Assembly: GCA_000320545.1 (NCBI GenBank)
Contig: ADNK01000314.1
Location: 65,001 to 116,950, forward strand
Direction: 5' to 3'
DNA length: 51,950 nucleotides
Source: Bigelowiella natans CCMP2755
Taxonomy: Eukaryota > Cercozoa > Chlorarachniophyceae
Shown: one piece after another, positions 21,221 to 39,179 of the stretch
How positions within the stretch are numbered: position 1 is the first letter of the stretch
Layout: each line of letters opens with the position of its first letter
Made by a program: the position numbers and the translations under genes
Notes under the pieces: generated by a model
Databases searched by the model: none
Told to the model about the DNA's origin: nothing
What the model saw: only the letters and a program-made list of their open reading frames with translations

Positions 21221-24188
21221 CAGCAGCTATAGCAGTATTAGCAGTACCTTGAATCATCCTTTCCCCGCTATATTTCTGTATCTGGCTCACCTTTTGGCGC
21301 TTTCTTCGTGTGTGCGACTAAAAAATTTTACTGGAACGGCAAGCGTTAACCTGAATCATTATGAAACCAGCGTCGCGTCTATAAGTTCGGTGTACGTATT
21401 TGTTTGTATGTGTGTGTGCGCGCGCTCCTATATTTGTGATCTTTAGGACCTTGAGGAGGAAGATGATGGAATCACTGAAGAAGGCAGCCAAACGTATGCC
21501 ATACCTCTTATCGATCGGTTGCGGTGTTGTGGCGATCGATCGATATAGTCCTCTTGGGATTCTAATTGGACAATCGTTTCAACAGGAGCCAATCTCTGCC
21601 GCATCAAGCGTCAAGGAACGCTGCTGAGATGTAATGATGTACACGAAATCAATGCCGTTCCCTTGTACTAATAGAAGTGATGGCTTTTACTAGAGTCTGT
21701 AGGAAATTATGTTACTGATGTCTTTCATCATATTTGTCAAGAAAGCGCCTCGAGAATGAGAATCGTGAGTTGAAGAGGGAAAATGCGGAGGTATGTACTA
21801 GCATGACTATGATGTTGTGTAGTATTTGATTCGGCTGTCTCGATATTTCTCTGTATCTTTCACTTGCTAATGTGCATTTCGTTTACTTTCTATGCGGCTG
21901 TGGGCTGCTAGGGTAGTTTCCTCTGATCGATGAACTAACTGATGGAAACATTGCAGGCAAAGAGACTTTTTCAGGCAGCTCGCGAACGAATCTTGAAACT
22001 AGAACAAGGAAGGTAGGAAACCATCGGTTACATTTACATTTGTTTCTATGGGTGCGTGCGTTTGTGTGCGTTATGATGTCTCGATGGCACCGTTTCTGCA
22101 GTTCGATGAAACTTAGCTGACAACACTTTCATTTCCGCAATAATATTCATGACGTCCACAAGATTCAGTAGTAGGCGCGACTCTACGCTTCTTTCACATC
22201 AGATGTCGGGTGCGTGATAGCAACCAATTATTCTACAAATAGCATCCAATCGTGTCAAGGAACTAAAAATTTATCAGAGTTCGTCTTCTGAGATTGACGA
22301 TGTCTTTAATTGGGATTGCTGTTACTGTCCAACTGCTGCAGGTCTTGAGGATGTTTTGGCCCTGAAGCATCGGTGCAAGCTGCTGCGTGCTTCAGAAACT
22401 CAGATGAGGAATGAGAGGTACGAAGAAGATGTTGCTTCATAGTATTGAAATAGCAAGAGGTGTATGCCCGTGCAGATGAAATATTAGTAGTCGTCTCTTT
22501 TTATACTGCTGCTGCTCCTCCTCCCTCCTTCTCCTCCTCCTCCTCCTCTTCCTCCTATAACGCGTCACTCACACTTCTATCCAATACTACTCATTTGGTC
22601 TCAGGCAAGCTCTACAGAGGGAAATATTGGAACTAGAGGTTTAAAAGCAAACGGAACGCACAATCATAATTATCATCTACGTATATTATATTATATATAT
22701 ATATATATATATATCATATCATATCATATCTTCCGTACGTGCAAATGGCTGGGAAAAACAGCAGCCTGTTAGAGTTTACTGCCATAATTCGTTTAGATGC
22801 ACGCCCCCCTTTATCATGATGCTCGTGTTGGATGGAAGCAATGCGATGCAAGCATATATCTCAACTTTCCGCAACAACATTTTAGAAAGACTTCCAGCTA
22901 CACAAAAAACGGAAGAACCAGAAATACAATGCTGGGAACAAAGGCGTCGATGCAGGTGATAGTGAATGGCAACAGTTCAATTTGACTGCTCTAATTATAT
23001 AGGCGTATTACCTACAGAATGTGCTGTCAACCTTACCTCCCTCCTCATCATATCATGTTCTTCAGTTTCAGAAATAAAAGGCGGTGTGGGAGGGGAAACC
23101 CTAATGGCAGCAGCAACGTCACACAACTCAGCAGCAGAAAATACTGATCTTCTAGCATTAGCAAACGATACACAGAGGAGCTTCATCAAGACTGCAACTC
23201 TTTCTCCTGCCCGCCCCAATGGGGATCCTATCAATAACTGCGATGGGGAAATGAAGGAGAGCGACGATAGGTCTACGCAGAACATACAGATAGCCATAGC
23301 CGCCGGGCATACGATTTTCGCTCCTTGGTGCAAGGCGCTCAGAAGTAGGCCCTTTCGAACTGATAATAAAACTGCGCTGCTTGTTGTTGCTCCGTTTCTG
23401 AAATTCAGGAAGATATTGAAGAAGAGGATACTACAACTGGAGGTCTGCCAACACAATACATCTCCTTCTTGTCACCCCATTGATGGGCATTCGCGCCGGG
23501 TATTTTTCACGACCTCAGATGGACCTACAGAGATACAAAGCCAGAATTGATGAGCAAAAGAAAGCTTTAGGTAGTCTCCACACACGAGCGAATACAGTGC
23601 AGCACACATTCTTTCTTGTTGGAGAGAGATGCATCATTGAAAGAGAATCATGATTCGTTAGGGCCAAACGATTTGCCACAAATCCCATGGGAAGGTAGTG
23701 CTCTAAATTCTTTTTTGAGCTGCAGCACACATCCAACCCATTTATTCCCCGGGACAAGCTTCATATGTAAGAGCAAGATGTTTCCTGTTATGTGTCTGCG
23801 TAAGTTTGTGTGACGACACGTTTCAGTTGAGCTTATATATGCGATATTAAACACTATCATCCCCATACTACCACTTCTACTTCATACATAATTGTTGATT
23901 TTCTCAAGTCGAAGGCATCACGCGGTCAATGCGCAAGCCCAATGACCTTAACGCGTCGACGCTTGACGAATCCGAGATACTGATGAGGAGCAAAATTTTT
24001 ACACCGCGAGAGAGGGTTTTCAGTACATGTAAACGTAAAAGTGCCAAGGGGGAGAAAGGTATTATCAATGTGCATATCTGTCGTAGATCCCCAAATACAA
24101 ACATTGATTTTATCATTCTTTCGCCTTAGCTGTTAAAGAAAGCTGCTGCTGGCTTTGTTCTCCACTCGGAGGGTATGGGGGCTTATAG
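19282..24188 (+). CDS. EF-hand / coiled-coil protein in many micro-exons
   Basis: Exon 19282-19389 begins MAQPRVSMVLYDP. It joins in phase to 19462 onward to give a single EF-hand-like loop, DTSKKGKVTVEEL, with Asp at position 1, Gly at 6 and Glu at 12 of the calcium-binding loop. Short exons with GT-AG borders then encode heptad-like, charged sequence: KEIIKEVEKTLEQ (about 19575), ELEEKLANHDKAARTTESRL (about 20582), KQLRNDSQQLRSALKILK (about 20735), KRLENENRELKRENAE (about 21745), AKRLFQAARERILKLEQ (about 21958), a piece at about 22343-22420, one at 22606-22640 and MDLQRYKARIDEQKKAL (about 23518). The C-terminal exons (about 23628-23691, 23906-24058, 24130-24188) join in phase and end LGGYGGL-TAG. 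I do not recognise an orthologue; a cytoskeletal, ciliary or vesicle-tether role would fit but is inference. Some internal exons (20.9-21.65 kb) are uncertain, and the second EF-hand of a usual pair was not found. Confidence 0.65.
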
Positions 24189-24782
24189 TTTACAGTGTGC
24201 CTTTTTTGTGACTCAAAAGCAGACTTACTACTAGTCCGACACAAGCATTATCGATACGCGCACTATATCTTAAGATATACATTACATGCACGAGTAGACG
24301 ATGTGGCAGTGGGGTAGCCAGATGTAACCTAATTCACGACATGTATGCAAGGTAAAATCTTGTCGCTAGGACAGTTTCTGAGCGCGTGGAGAAGAGCTGC
24401 TGTGATGCGTCTTTATCATTCGTGCCGCGCTTGCTTGCTGCGCTAGCCCTGTGCATTTTTATCTTATTCAGCTCCATGTGTGTCTACTACTAGACAAGCA
24501 TGCGCCATACTGTGATATGTATAGATGTCTCCACATGTACTAATAACAATGTCTACAGTGTGGTGAAATCTTGACTTAACCGTCGCAATCAATGCCGTTA
24601 GAGCATGTATATACTTGCTAACTGTATGGAAAGTAGGTACTAGATTTAAGCAAATCATCCCAACGAAAACTTGTTCTATTGGGCGTCGTTAATTTTACAG
24701 AAATTATAAGTGATTCGGGTTGGTGCTCCCCTCGCTTACGCGAGTAATGGACAATATGTGTGCTCGCTCTGGCAGCCAGATA
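24189..24782. other. Convergent spacer between the EF-hand and JmjC genes
   Basis: About 590 bp of unique-looking sequence between two stop codons (TAG at 24186-24188, plus; TAA at 24785-24783, minus). It contains scattered GCATG-like words similar in feel to the other tail-to-tail spacers. No gene, RNA or terminator structure was recognised. Confidence 0.6.
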
Positions 24783-25824
24783 TTAAAGCGTGGCAGCCTG
24801 GGTGTGATCCTTTGTAACGCAATTTCGCAAAGCCCAGCACACCAACTTCGGGTTCAGACCGTCGCTTGAGTCAGTAAACGGCGAGACCCCGTCAGGGCCT
24901 TCATATGATCTATACATTTTCCCGTCATTCAAATCGGCCCCGGCGGGATATTTGCAATGTTTTTCTTCCCGATGTTCCCGCTCTGAACACTCCGCAGGCC
25001 TGCTGCTGCTACCGCCAGAAGCTGATGCAGTTCTAGCCTCTTCGGAGATTGAGCTCGTAGCCCAGGATATCTGCTCAAGAAAACAAGGGTTATTTTCACT
25101 CGCATGCGAATAACGTGTTTGTACAGGCCTCAGGCTGCTCTCACCAGGTCGTCTATGAAGTCCAACAGCTTCATCTCTGCTACAGCCGGCGGGGTCATCT
25201 GCAGGAACTTCCTGGAGGTTTCCAGGGCATATCGGTGGAACTTTTGTGTCAGTCCGTCTTGTATCAATTCAACTGAGCAAGAAGAATCCACTCCTCCTCC
25301 TCCTCCTCCTCCTCCTCCTGTGGCCGCTGCTAGCACTTGAATGGCCAACCCGGGTGGGGGGCAGAGATATGTATATCTGAATCGATGATCACAATCGCGG
25401 AGTACAAGTAACAAGGCCATCAGCAGCAGACACGGCAAGCATGCAGGGGCAGTATTATTATTATTACTAAAATTATTATTACTATTATTCCCTTTGTTCC
25501 TGTAACATCAAATCAACCTGCCGGCTAAATGCAAACACTCTCATTTCAAACGCTGCGTTATCATGCTTTCAGGGCAGGGGGGGGAAGGGGGGGAAGTCAG
25601 TTCTAATGATGCTACTACCGTGAGGATGGAAGGTAGTGGAGAAGGCGTCTGGCACCGTGCAGCGATGATGACGCGAAGTAATAAGCCAAAAGGAAGACGT
25701 ATTTCCCAGTTGCAACTGACGTATTATTAGCGACAAGGAGCTGCTCACGTTTATTCTGCTAATCGATTATTTAGGAGGAATAGCACTGACCTCTTCTGCC
25801 CATCTCTCGCCACCATCCTTCCCC

Positions 25825-25907
<83 letters not shown>

Positions 25908-27012
25908 ATCCGCAGAAAAATGTACAGAAACACACACACATACGCACACACCTACGTATCTAGGGGGGAAAGAGGGGGGGTTGCCCGAAAGAAATATATG
26001 CGTTTTTCACCCCATTTAAGCTTTGGACTCCAATCAGCCTCGAAGGGAACAATAGAAGCAAATGCTTCTTGGATCAAAGGAACCATCTGAAATTGTTAGC
26101 GATGATGAGATATCACCGAGTTGATACGCAGGACGACCGAGCATAGGAGAAGAAAAAGAAGAAGAAGAAGAAGAAGAAGAAGAAGAAGAAGAACGCCTAT
26201 TTCCCTGTACTTTTTCTATTGATTATAAATGTGTGTATATACACGCCATTTACGTGGCTGTTGTGTATTGTTTCCTGATAGCGCGATTTGTGGTGGTGAT
26301 GATTTGAATAATGTACATTCGAGTCGGTCCACAGAGCTAGTGAAATTGATTGCCCCCCTGCTTTAACTCTATGAAACCAAAACGGTGGGAGGTACAATAC
26401 TTGGCCTTTTCACCACCGTATTAATATCAAAAGTCGTCCATGATATCAGCCACCTCGTCATGGGAATACGATGCTGCTGCTGCTGCTGCTGCGCTGTTCT
26501 TACTGCTACTACTACTACTAATAATAATAATAATAATTACAATAATATCATAATCAACCGGCTTGCAGCTCCACTTCAAACCCTTGCTCGATGGTCGGAA
26601 ACAACGGAAACTTCGTGATGTCGACCTAGCCAAAGTCACAACGAGAACACCATCAGCACAATGGGGGGGGGGGGGGAAGGGTCGTTATGACCATGAAGTG
26701 GAAAAATCGCCTGACGACTAAGATAGAGCAATAAGCGGCTTATCAACTACTACTTCGGTACATCATTACATTGTCCAGGTGTGTTACTCGAGCCTGCGTC
26801 CAGCTGACGGTCGGCGGCAACATATACAGAATTTAAAAAAAAAAAAACGGTTAAAACCCAGGGCGGGGGGGGGGGGGGGGGGTAGGGTATGCTTGTACTT
26901 CAAGTTGTCAGTCAGCTTCTCTCGCAGTTATATCGATGGTGTTTGAAATTCAGACCTGGGATGCGACTTGGGGTGCATGTGCAAGCCCAAATGAGCCTCT
27001 GTGCGAGTGTGC

Positions 27013-27073
<61 letters not shown>

Positions 27074-27280
27074 TCATGGAATTCTTCATCAAGACCTTCA
27101 GATGCTGTGTTGACTAACACTCTTAATAAACAGCAACGGTGATAATATCTCCGACTTACTAGGAGGGAAGATCACGAATGTCTTGAATCCGTGAATCTGT
27201 CCGTGTACACACGGGGGGGGGAAGAGAAAGCAGCTATGAGTGATGAGCATTCGATAAATAGGGAGATGGGTTGAGAGAGC

Positions 27281-27324
<44 letters not shown>

Positions 27325-27457
27325 GAGGGGGGGGAAGGGAGATAGGAACCTGGTAGAAGAAGTTGTGCACCGTGTCATAGTGAGGCGATGCAGTTACGTT
27401 GTCGCACCCGAGCCATACGATTTGTTCCTGGATCTTCGCTCCTGAGATTGTGGTGTA

Positions 27458-27493
<36 letters not shown>

Positions 27494-27939
27494 AACGACG
27501 ATTCCAAATATACAAGCATAATTATGCGGAATAGGGTCGTCTGATTTATCATCATCTTCGCCTTAACGGCCGAACATCTTAATACGCAATTTATCCTCTC
27601 TACTATACCGCGACCGCGATGTGATTTTCGGGCTACTACGCTCCAGAATCCCATAAAAAAGTTATTTGTCATCAATGCTACTACAAGAAGAAAAATCGTG
27701 GATGGACCCGCCTTTCATGTTACAGCTGTCAATATATATATCCTTCTCAAGATGTTTATTCAAGCTATTGCATACGAGCATTCCTCAGCTCGTCTGGAAT
27801 TCCGAAGAGCTGTCGCGCTTCCTCAACGGGCACATCACGAGTTATAGGAGCTTCTTCGAATCTCAGATCACCCACCTCGTCGAGATCATCATCCCAAACC
27901 TGAATCAATGAATACCCGCGTTTTTGTATCTCTCTCTCC

Positions 27940-27997
<58 letters not shown>

Positions 27998-28766
27998 GCA
28001 TACATATATAAACTTGATGAGAGTTAAACTAGAAAGCTCGCGCATGATGATATTGGTGACGCAAAAACGCTAAGTCAAGACTTGACTCACATCTAAATCC
28101 CCGCTGTAGTAGTAGTAGAAAGGGTTCCCGCTCGAAGGCGATCTAGCGAGGCTTGCCGCTGCTTCTGAGCTCTCGGAAAGCTGACGACACTGGCTAAAGA
28201 AGTTGACTGTGGACATGTTCTGCAAATCGTATTGCGGCTGCCACCCGCGCGCTTCATGTTGCCTGGTAAAACAGAAATAAAGCATTCAAGCTGACCGTAT
28301 GGCGGCGAGCATGCGGGCTGAGGTCTTACCTTAGCACATTGGACAAATCCTTGTCGTCGTGGTAGTATAGAAAAACCTCGTCCTCACCAACGTAGACGTT
28401 GCGTAGCATTCCGACCTGGAGACAGAACAAAAGGAAGAGCATTCGCATTGTGGAGAGGAAAGATTGTACGCATAGTTCTGCCTCCACCTTCTTCTCGACC
28501 ACCTCGGGGGTCCATTTTGCCACTTCCCATTGAGCCGCAGGATGGTTTTTAATCACTGCGGGCAGTCCTTCATCGAAGAACCTCCTGGATATGCTGGGTT
28601 GCTTGCTGCTACCACCCGACGAATTCGCCATGATATCCAGCCATTCGACTTCCTTCACTGGCCTCGCCGATATGAGCTCGTACCACGGCCACCCTACATC
28701 CTCTGTGCAACGTGCTTGCAAAACTACTAAAGCCGCAATGAGAGAGCATGTACCCAACCCATTCAT
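24783..28766 (-). CDS. JmjC-domain Fe(II)/2-oxoglutarate oxygenase (cupin_8 type)
   Basis: Twelve minus-strand exons join in phase to about 522 residues: 28766-28470, 28415-28330, 28262-28091, 27899-27776, 27441-27350, 27196-~27138, 26803-26770, 26625-26559, 26399-26317, 26086-26011, 25335-25145 and 25070-24783. Family landmarks occur in order: LPAVIKNHPAAQW, FYYYYSGDLD, VTASPHYDTVHNFFYQ carrying the HxD iron ligands, HGFKTFVIFPPS, THLDN then VDITKFPLFP, and VLYLPPFWFHRV with the distal iron His. SISLALWTDSN and LIQEAFASIVPFEADW follow. Such enzymes hydroxylate or demethylate protein or RNA side chains. The start MNGLGTCSLIAALVVLQARC looks like a signal peptide or anchor, suggesting the secretory pathway, but upstream coding exons cannot be excluded. 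The C-terminal ~165 residues hold a poly-Gly run and a helical extension. The donor of the sixth exon (weak GTTGCT near 27137) is the least certain junction. CT, GT and TA repeats fill the introns. Confidence 0.88.
25827..25907. repeat. (CT)n followed by (GT)n compound microsatellite
   Basis: CT repeat at 25827-25862 passing into GT repeat at 25867-25907, in an intron of the JmjC gene between exons ending at 26011 and starting at 25335. Confidence 0.95.
27277..27320. repeat. (GA)n microsatellite in a JmjC intron
   Basis: On the gene's sense strand this reads (TC)n, lying in the intron between the exon carrying the HxD motif and the next one. It may serve as a long polypyrimidine tract. A similar GA tract occurs at about 27029-27071. 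Confidence 0.9.
27463..27492. repeat. (GT)n microsatellite
   Basis: Perfect GT tract in the JmjC intron, 20-50 bp upstream (minus sense) of the acceptor at 27442. Confidence 0.95.
27931..27998. repeat. (CT)n / (TA)n compound microsatellite
   Basis: CT repeat running directly into a TA repeat, in the JmjC intron just upstream (minus sense) of the exon at 27899-27776. Confidence 0.95.
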
Positions 28767-29594
28767 TATCAGCAGGAAATTGACTTCTGCCCTCCTCTCT
28801 CCCCCGGGAGTCCGAGCTGTGCGGGGGGGGTCCTCAGGGTCGCGTCCACTGATCCGATCGTGGAAACCTTCGGAAGACACAGGATACTCGTAGAAGAAGA
28901 AAGGAGTAAAATCTATGTCATTAAGTAGTAGATGTTTCTATGATAATAATAATACGTCTAGATCTAGACGCAGCCTGATCTGGTACGCTGCAAAGACTTC
29001 GGGTGAAAAGGAGGATAGTGATAATACACCAAAAACATCGATCAAAATATTTCCATCCAAAATACCTTTCAATTTCGTAACTGCGACGCTACTGGAGACA
29101 AGAGAATGGATCAATGATTGTTGGTAGAAGTGTTGCGTTCCTGTCGACAAACCGCCAGATGTATCCCCGATGACAAAATGACGACAGACTTTTGTAGGAA
29201 GTAAGCCTGCCGGCACACGAGTGGACCAAATACCGATCCATTCCCTTCATTTTTTTCCACGATTTGCACTTGGAAAGAGACTATCAGACTTAAAGATCTA
29301 GAAGAAACGGCGTTTGACCATTGTCGCACCTCCTAAATGCCCTTGAAGATACTGGGTTCGTCGTAGTCGTCACCAGGTCAAGCAAGTCAACACATTCAAA
29401 TTCATTCAAGAGCTCCGTTCCAGAGCGCACGCCTGCAACACAACCCTCTTCCTGCATGGGCTGCAGCCAAAACACGACTACTAACCACCCCCAGAATAAG
29501 GTCGCTCCCCTATCTACTAAGGGCGTACACTTACCATGTGTTCATTCTTGCTCTCATCGCTAACGGAGTTCGCAATCCACAGCCTGGAGCTAGT
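28767..29594. other. Divergent region with unassigned minus-strand exon candidates
   Basis: The spacer between the JmjC and galE starts. A minus-strand segment at about 29440-29336 (SGTELLNEFECVDLLDLV) has a good acceptor and a GGAG/GTGCGA-like donor, and a hydrophobic open frame covers about 29216-28938. They could be 5' exons of the JmjC gene, which would make the apparent signal peptide internal, or a separate small gene. I could not join them in phase. Confidence 0.35.
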
Positions 29595-32208
<2,614 letters not shown>

Positions 32209-33413
32209 AGACGATAATGGCGGCGCTACATCTGGTGGCACGGTACTTATTAGCACTCTCAAGAGTACGCCTAGCTACTCTTTGGGAAGATATATGTGAA
32301 CACGGAGGAGGGGGAGGGAGGAGGAGGCCGAATGATGCTATGTTGGATCTAATGATCAGAATTTAGCAACTTCACGTTCCTGCCTGTTTAATTAATTCCA
32401 ATTTCCCCTTGACGTTCTGGTAATGAGAGCGAATAATTGCATAGAAAATAGTTACGATTGTCGAGCGGTACTGAACTCGCTCTCGGCTACAAGAATCTAG
32501 CAAAGATCGATTTATGAACAGGCTTTACATTCCTGTCGATTATTGTTGTATACATACACGCGCAACCATATACATATGGGTACACCTCAGCATGCATACA
32601 AGGGTCACATGTGCGAGCTGCCTATGCCGTGTGTAATGTGAAACGCACATGAACAATGAGAGCTCTGGGTAGATAACTTTGCTGTTTGGATAGTGTCTGT
32701 AAGCATCGCATCGTGTCGCGGGCCGTGGGCAGCCGCCATATAATATAAGCGTAAGTATCGCCTGTAGTTCTATTGCTTTATGATGCGCAAACCTCATCTA
32801 GCTCATGTGCACTACCTACTAGCAGATCATGGCAATAGACGACGACACGAATAGACCTGCTAGTACTGACTCATCATCTGAATATGCTAGATATGTCTAG
32901 ATGTGTCTCTTAGGTGATGATGCTGCTGTCAACACACAACTGGAAAGAGCACTTCATTGCTTAGTCAGTACGTCTAGATCTTCTCATTGTGACATCACAC
33001 TGCTAGATTGCGCCTGCGTTTGCTAGTTTGCGCAACAATAAGTGCTCCCTGTGCTAGCAGGCGGCACACGCTACGAACACTTCATTCGTATTTGCCGCAA
33101 TATAAATTTGTCTTTGGTACATGAATATAACTTACGCGAGCTGGTCATTTCTTAGATTATTTAGATTATTTATGCATTAACATCTTACTCCGTTCACAAA
33201 TATAGCTAGATAGCGGAACTCAGCAATCCTATTACACAAGTTGCAACCCGATTATAGCATGTTTTTCAGATGACGTGACTGCAAGCTCCACTGGAACAAT
33301 CTAGTGTGCATAGCCATATCTCCCTCAACGCCTACATTTGCGTTATTCCCAAAATATCGCGGGAAAATGCTGATCGCTGCGATGGGGAGGAGGGTGGGGT
33401 TGACGACCCCGAG
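32209..33413. other. Convergent spacer between galE and the DCC gene
   Basis: About 1.2 kb between two stop codons, unique-looking and AT-leaning. It has CTAGA/TCTAGA and GCATG-like words but few microsatellites compared with the introns. No open frame with splice context, RNA gene or repeat with terminal structure was recognised. Confidence 0.6.
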
Positions 33414-33908
33414 TCAGGGTTTACAGGTTTTCTTTTCAGAAAGGATCTGCTCAAGCTCCGGCCTCCCTGTGACTGAAAGCCGATTACGGGCCCAAATTTT
33501 GTACAGGAAATCAGCGGCCTTCCGTAGCGGCTCGACCTGAACATGAGTTGTTATTCTATTATCTTACAGCATCCACTTACACCAGGAAGAAGTGGACATG
33601 TGCACGGTGGTCAGACGAAAGAAAATACAGCAAGAAGCGGTTCGAGATATATGGCAATGAATTAATGCAAGGTAACGTGCGGAAAAGAAGAGGATCGCGC
33701 GAAATACCGTGAGACTGACAACATCAAATCATCACCGCATTGTCACACACATGTCAATAAAGAGCAGCGCCACACCTTCGTGAAATTATACACCCATCCG
33801 AGCCCCACCGCCTCGTATGCTCTTTTGAAGACCTAAGCATCGATGAGGGGGAGGCAACGAGCATTACTGCATCATAAATGCGATGGGGTTGGTTGCAAGA
33901 TATTTATG

Positions 33909-33939
<31 letters not shown>

Positions 33940-34782
33940 CATATATTTTTCTTCGTTATCTGTTTGGTATCTACAGTAATAGGTGGTCACCTCAATATCT
34001 CGCACAATTGTTCCGTCCGGAAGGATTCCGTGAATACGCCCCATGGCCTGAAACACGTCGCCAGTTTATTAATGAGACGATGGCATCAGCTTAGGCTACG
34101 CGAATGAAAGGCAGCTCGTGCTGCATTTGTGGAGAATGGACAAACCGTCTCGTAGTCGATATTCTGATTCTCTTCAGGAAGGTAGTCTTGACTTGATATG
34201 TCAACGAAGTCGAGCACACCACCCCTGTGTGCAGGATTGAGGTGTGTTAAGAGTGATAGTTGGCCTTCATTTGATCTACAGGCCTGCTCTCGACAAGATT
34301 GGGAATAATTCCATCTATCATGGCTGACCGACACGACGACTCGATTAGTTAATTAATATGAAATGAGAGGTACCGATCGTCGGATCTACGTCTAAGCATC
34401 GCAATCTCGCGCTCGCACAGTGGACAGTCACCATCGTGCTACGGAAAATAGATCCACGATCATGTGGAAAGGGGGGGGGGAGAAGGGAAAAGATTGCAAG
34501 TGCTGTTAGTATATTAGCAGCATGAGGCACGTGCGTTTTATTTTGCCTCACCAGCAACCGAATCTGGGCTGTGGGGGGAAAGTTTGGAACAATTGGCAAA
34601 TTGCCGTCTTTGCTGCTGCTGGTGCTGCTTGAGCTGGTGTCGCTGCTGAACGCTCGGAGATACCGACCTGTCGGCCGTAGTAAGTTGGATGCAATCGTGG
34701 ATCGAGATCTCCGAGTGATGGCGGGGACTGCTGAACCACGGTGCCCAAACCTGCAGTAACAGTAGAGCAATTCACAACCCAT
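33414..34782 (-). CDS. DCC-family (DUF393) thiol-disulfide oxidoreductase, probably mitochondrial
   Basis: Six minus-strand exons join in phase to 203 residues: 34782-34552, 34438-34374, 34224-34146, 34047-33991, 33832-33776 and 33536-33414. The second exon carries the family signature HDGDCPLCEREIAML with the CxxC pair; usually Tyr precedes the Asp, here His. VLDFVDISSQDY, ETAMGRIHGILPDGTIV, VFKRAYEAVGLGWVYNF and FLYKIWARNRLSVTGRP follow in family order. The N-terminal ~65 residues are rich in Arg and Ser with few acids (RPTGRYLRAFSS), like a mitochondrial or plastid presequence. DCC proteins are thioredoxin-like, and their substrates are largely undefined. The first ATG of the open frame was taken as start. 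It is divergent from RPC5 across 352 bp, so the two may share a promoter region. Confidence 0.93.
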
Positions 34783-35134
34783 TGGCGAGGTTCTTCCTGA
34801 TTTTCTTATGACCTCAGCATAGCTCTGCCGCCGTTTGACGCAAGGATACTCGACGCAGTGCTAAATTGAAAGGGAAGGAGAAGGGGGGGGAGGAGCGCAA
34901 AGGAGGCCGTGCTGGCTCGTCGAAAGGCCATCTTTCTTTCCCCCTTCGAAGCGAGTGGTGGGGGCGTGTGGGACGACGATCCGAGAATGGCATGCAAATT
35001 TATCTGTGCGACAATGGATTCGCCGTAACACCGCCATTTTCTATAAATTGTTGACGCAGGGGAAAAACGTCCTGTGTTCCTTTTCAAACCGACTGGCGAG
35101 GTCTCTCCCCCGAAATCGATTTTCCAGTTGCCCA
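34783..35134. promoter_or_regulatory. Divergent spacer between the DCC gene and RPC5
   Basis: 352 bp separate the two start codons, the shortest securely bounded divergent spacer here, so it must hold both core promoters. It has a short poly-G run near 34884. No TATA box was identified. Confidence 0.5.
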
Positions 35135-38242
<3,108 letters not shown>

Positions 38243-38346
38243 CGAACATCGGCAAGCAGCTACGATGTATGCGCCGTTGCACCGTTGCACTGCCGCCCTC
38301 CTGATCGGTTCAACGAAGTATGATTATTCTTCAATTAACAATTAGT

Positions 38347-38352
38347 TAATGC

Positions 38353-38404
<52 letters not shown>

Positions 38405-38412
38405 ATGCATTA
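38347..38412. repeat. Palindromic TA element with 12-bp arms
   Basis: TAATGCATTATA at 38347-38358 is perfectly inverted as TATAATGCATTA at 38401-38412. The centre is a TA repeat, so the whole ~66 bp can fold into one hairpin or cruciform. Confidence 0.9.
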
Positions 38413-38724
38413 TGGAGAGCTGTCCATTGCGCGTGAGTGATCAGAGCCACACGTTATGTATAAACAAACGAAGCATCAAAGTAATACGTGTCTATGCAAC
38501 ATACTTGGTGCGAATGCAGAGGCGTGCACTGCGCATGATGCAGATAGGTGTCGCTGCTTAGTGTGCATGATATGTGCACGCGTATCGTGAAAGAACGAAT
38601 GCGCCAGCCATGTGTACTTATTTCACTCGCTAGGCACCGAAAGTGTATGTAGCGTGCATTGCATGCGCCGATCGTAGCTTGTTATCACATTTCGTCAATT
38701 TTTTCCTGATATAAACAGGATCGA

Positions 38725-38920
38725 CTAATGCGTCATCACCTCCTAGCCATGCAGCATGCCACAATGATTGACTTGCGATGAGAAGGAAACACGCACTGCT
38801 GCGCGAAATGCGCGCCATTCAAGACCGAAATAACATGCATTTGATTGCATTGAACACATCATAGCGGAGACCAACAGATTCAACATTTGCGCTGTAGCCG
38901 CTGCATTGCACAGCTATGAC
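38725..38920 (-). repeat. Dispersed repeat, copy 2 (inverted)
   Basis: Its reverse complement matches 12545-12730: both contain AGCTGTGCAATGCAGCGGCT, TCCGCTATGATGTGTT and ATGCAATCAAATGCATGT in the same order, with scattered substitutions. Both copies lie in convergent intergenic spacers. Confidence 0.65.
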
Positions 38921-39179
38921 TATTAAACAAATAATCATTACGTCCGTCTTACAATGGCAACGCGCTGTGTGGATACGCCCATGCATGCTAGGCAGATACC
39001 CGTCAGCATGCTGATGCATTGCTAAATGTACGTGCATTGTACATCAATGAAATGAGGAACAACGGTCGTTTATAATGCAAACATCCTCATCTACGATGCA
39101 GCATAAAGCTTGAAAGCTGCAATGAACGAAGGATGGATGCTGTGACGAAAGGCTTCCATGCCTGATCGTTGCTGTGCTT

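Larger units (their letters stand above)
38243..39179. other. Convergent spacer with TA hairpin and dispersed-repeat copy
   Basis: A tail-to-tail spacer between RPC5 and the large minus-strand gene. It holds a palindromic TA element (38347-38412), a dispersed-repeat copy (about 38725-38920) and many GCATGC/TGCATG words. No coding exon was recognised. Confidence 0.6.
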
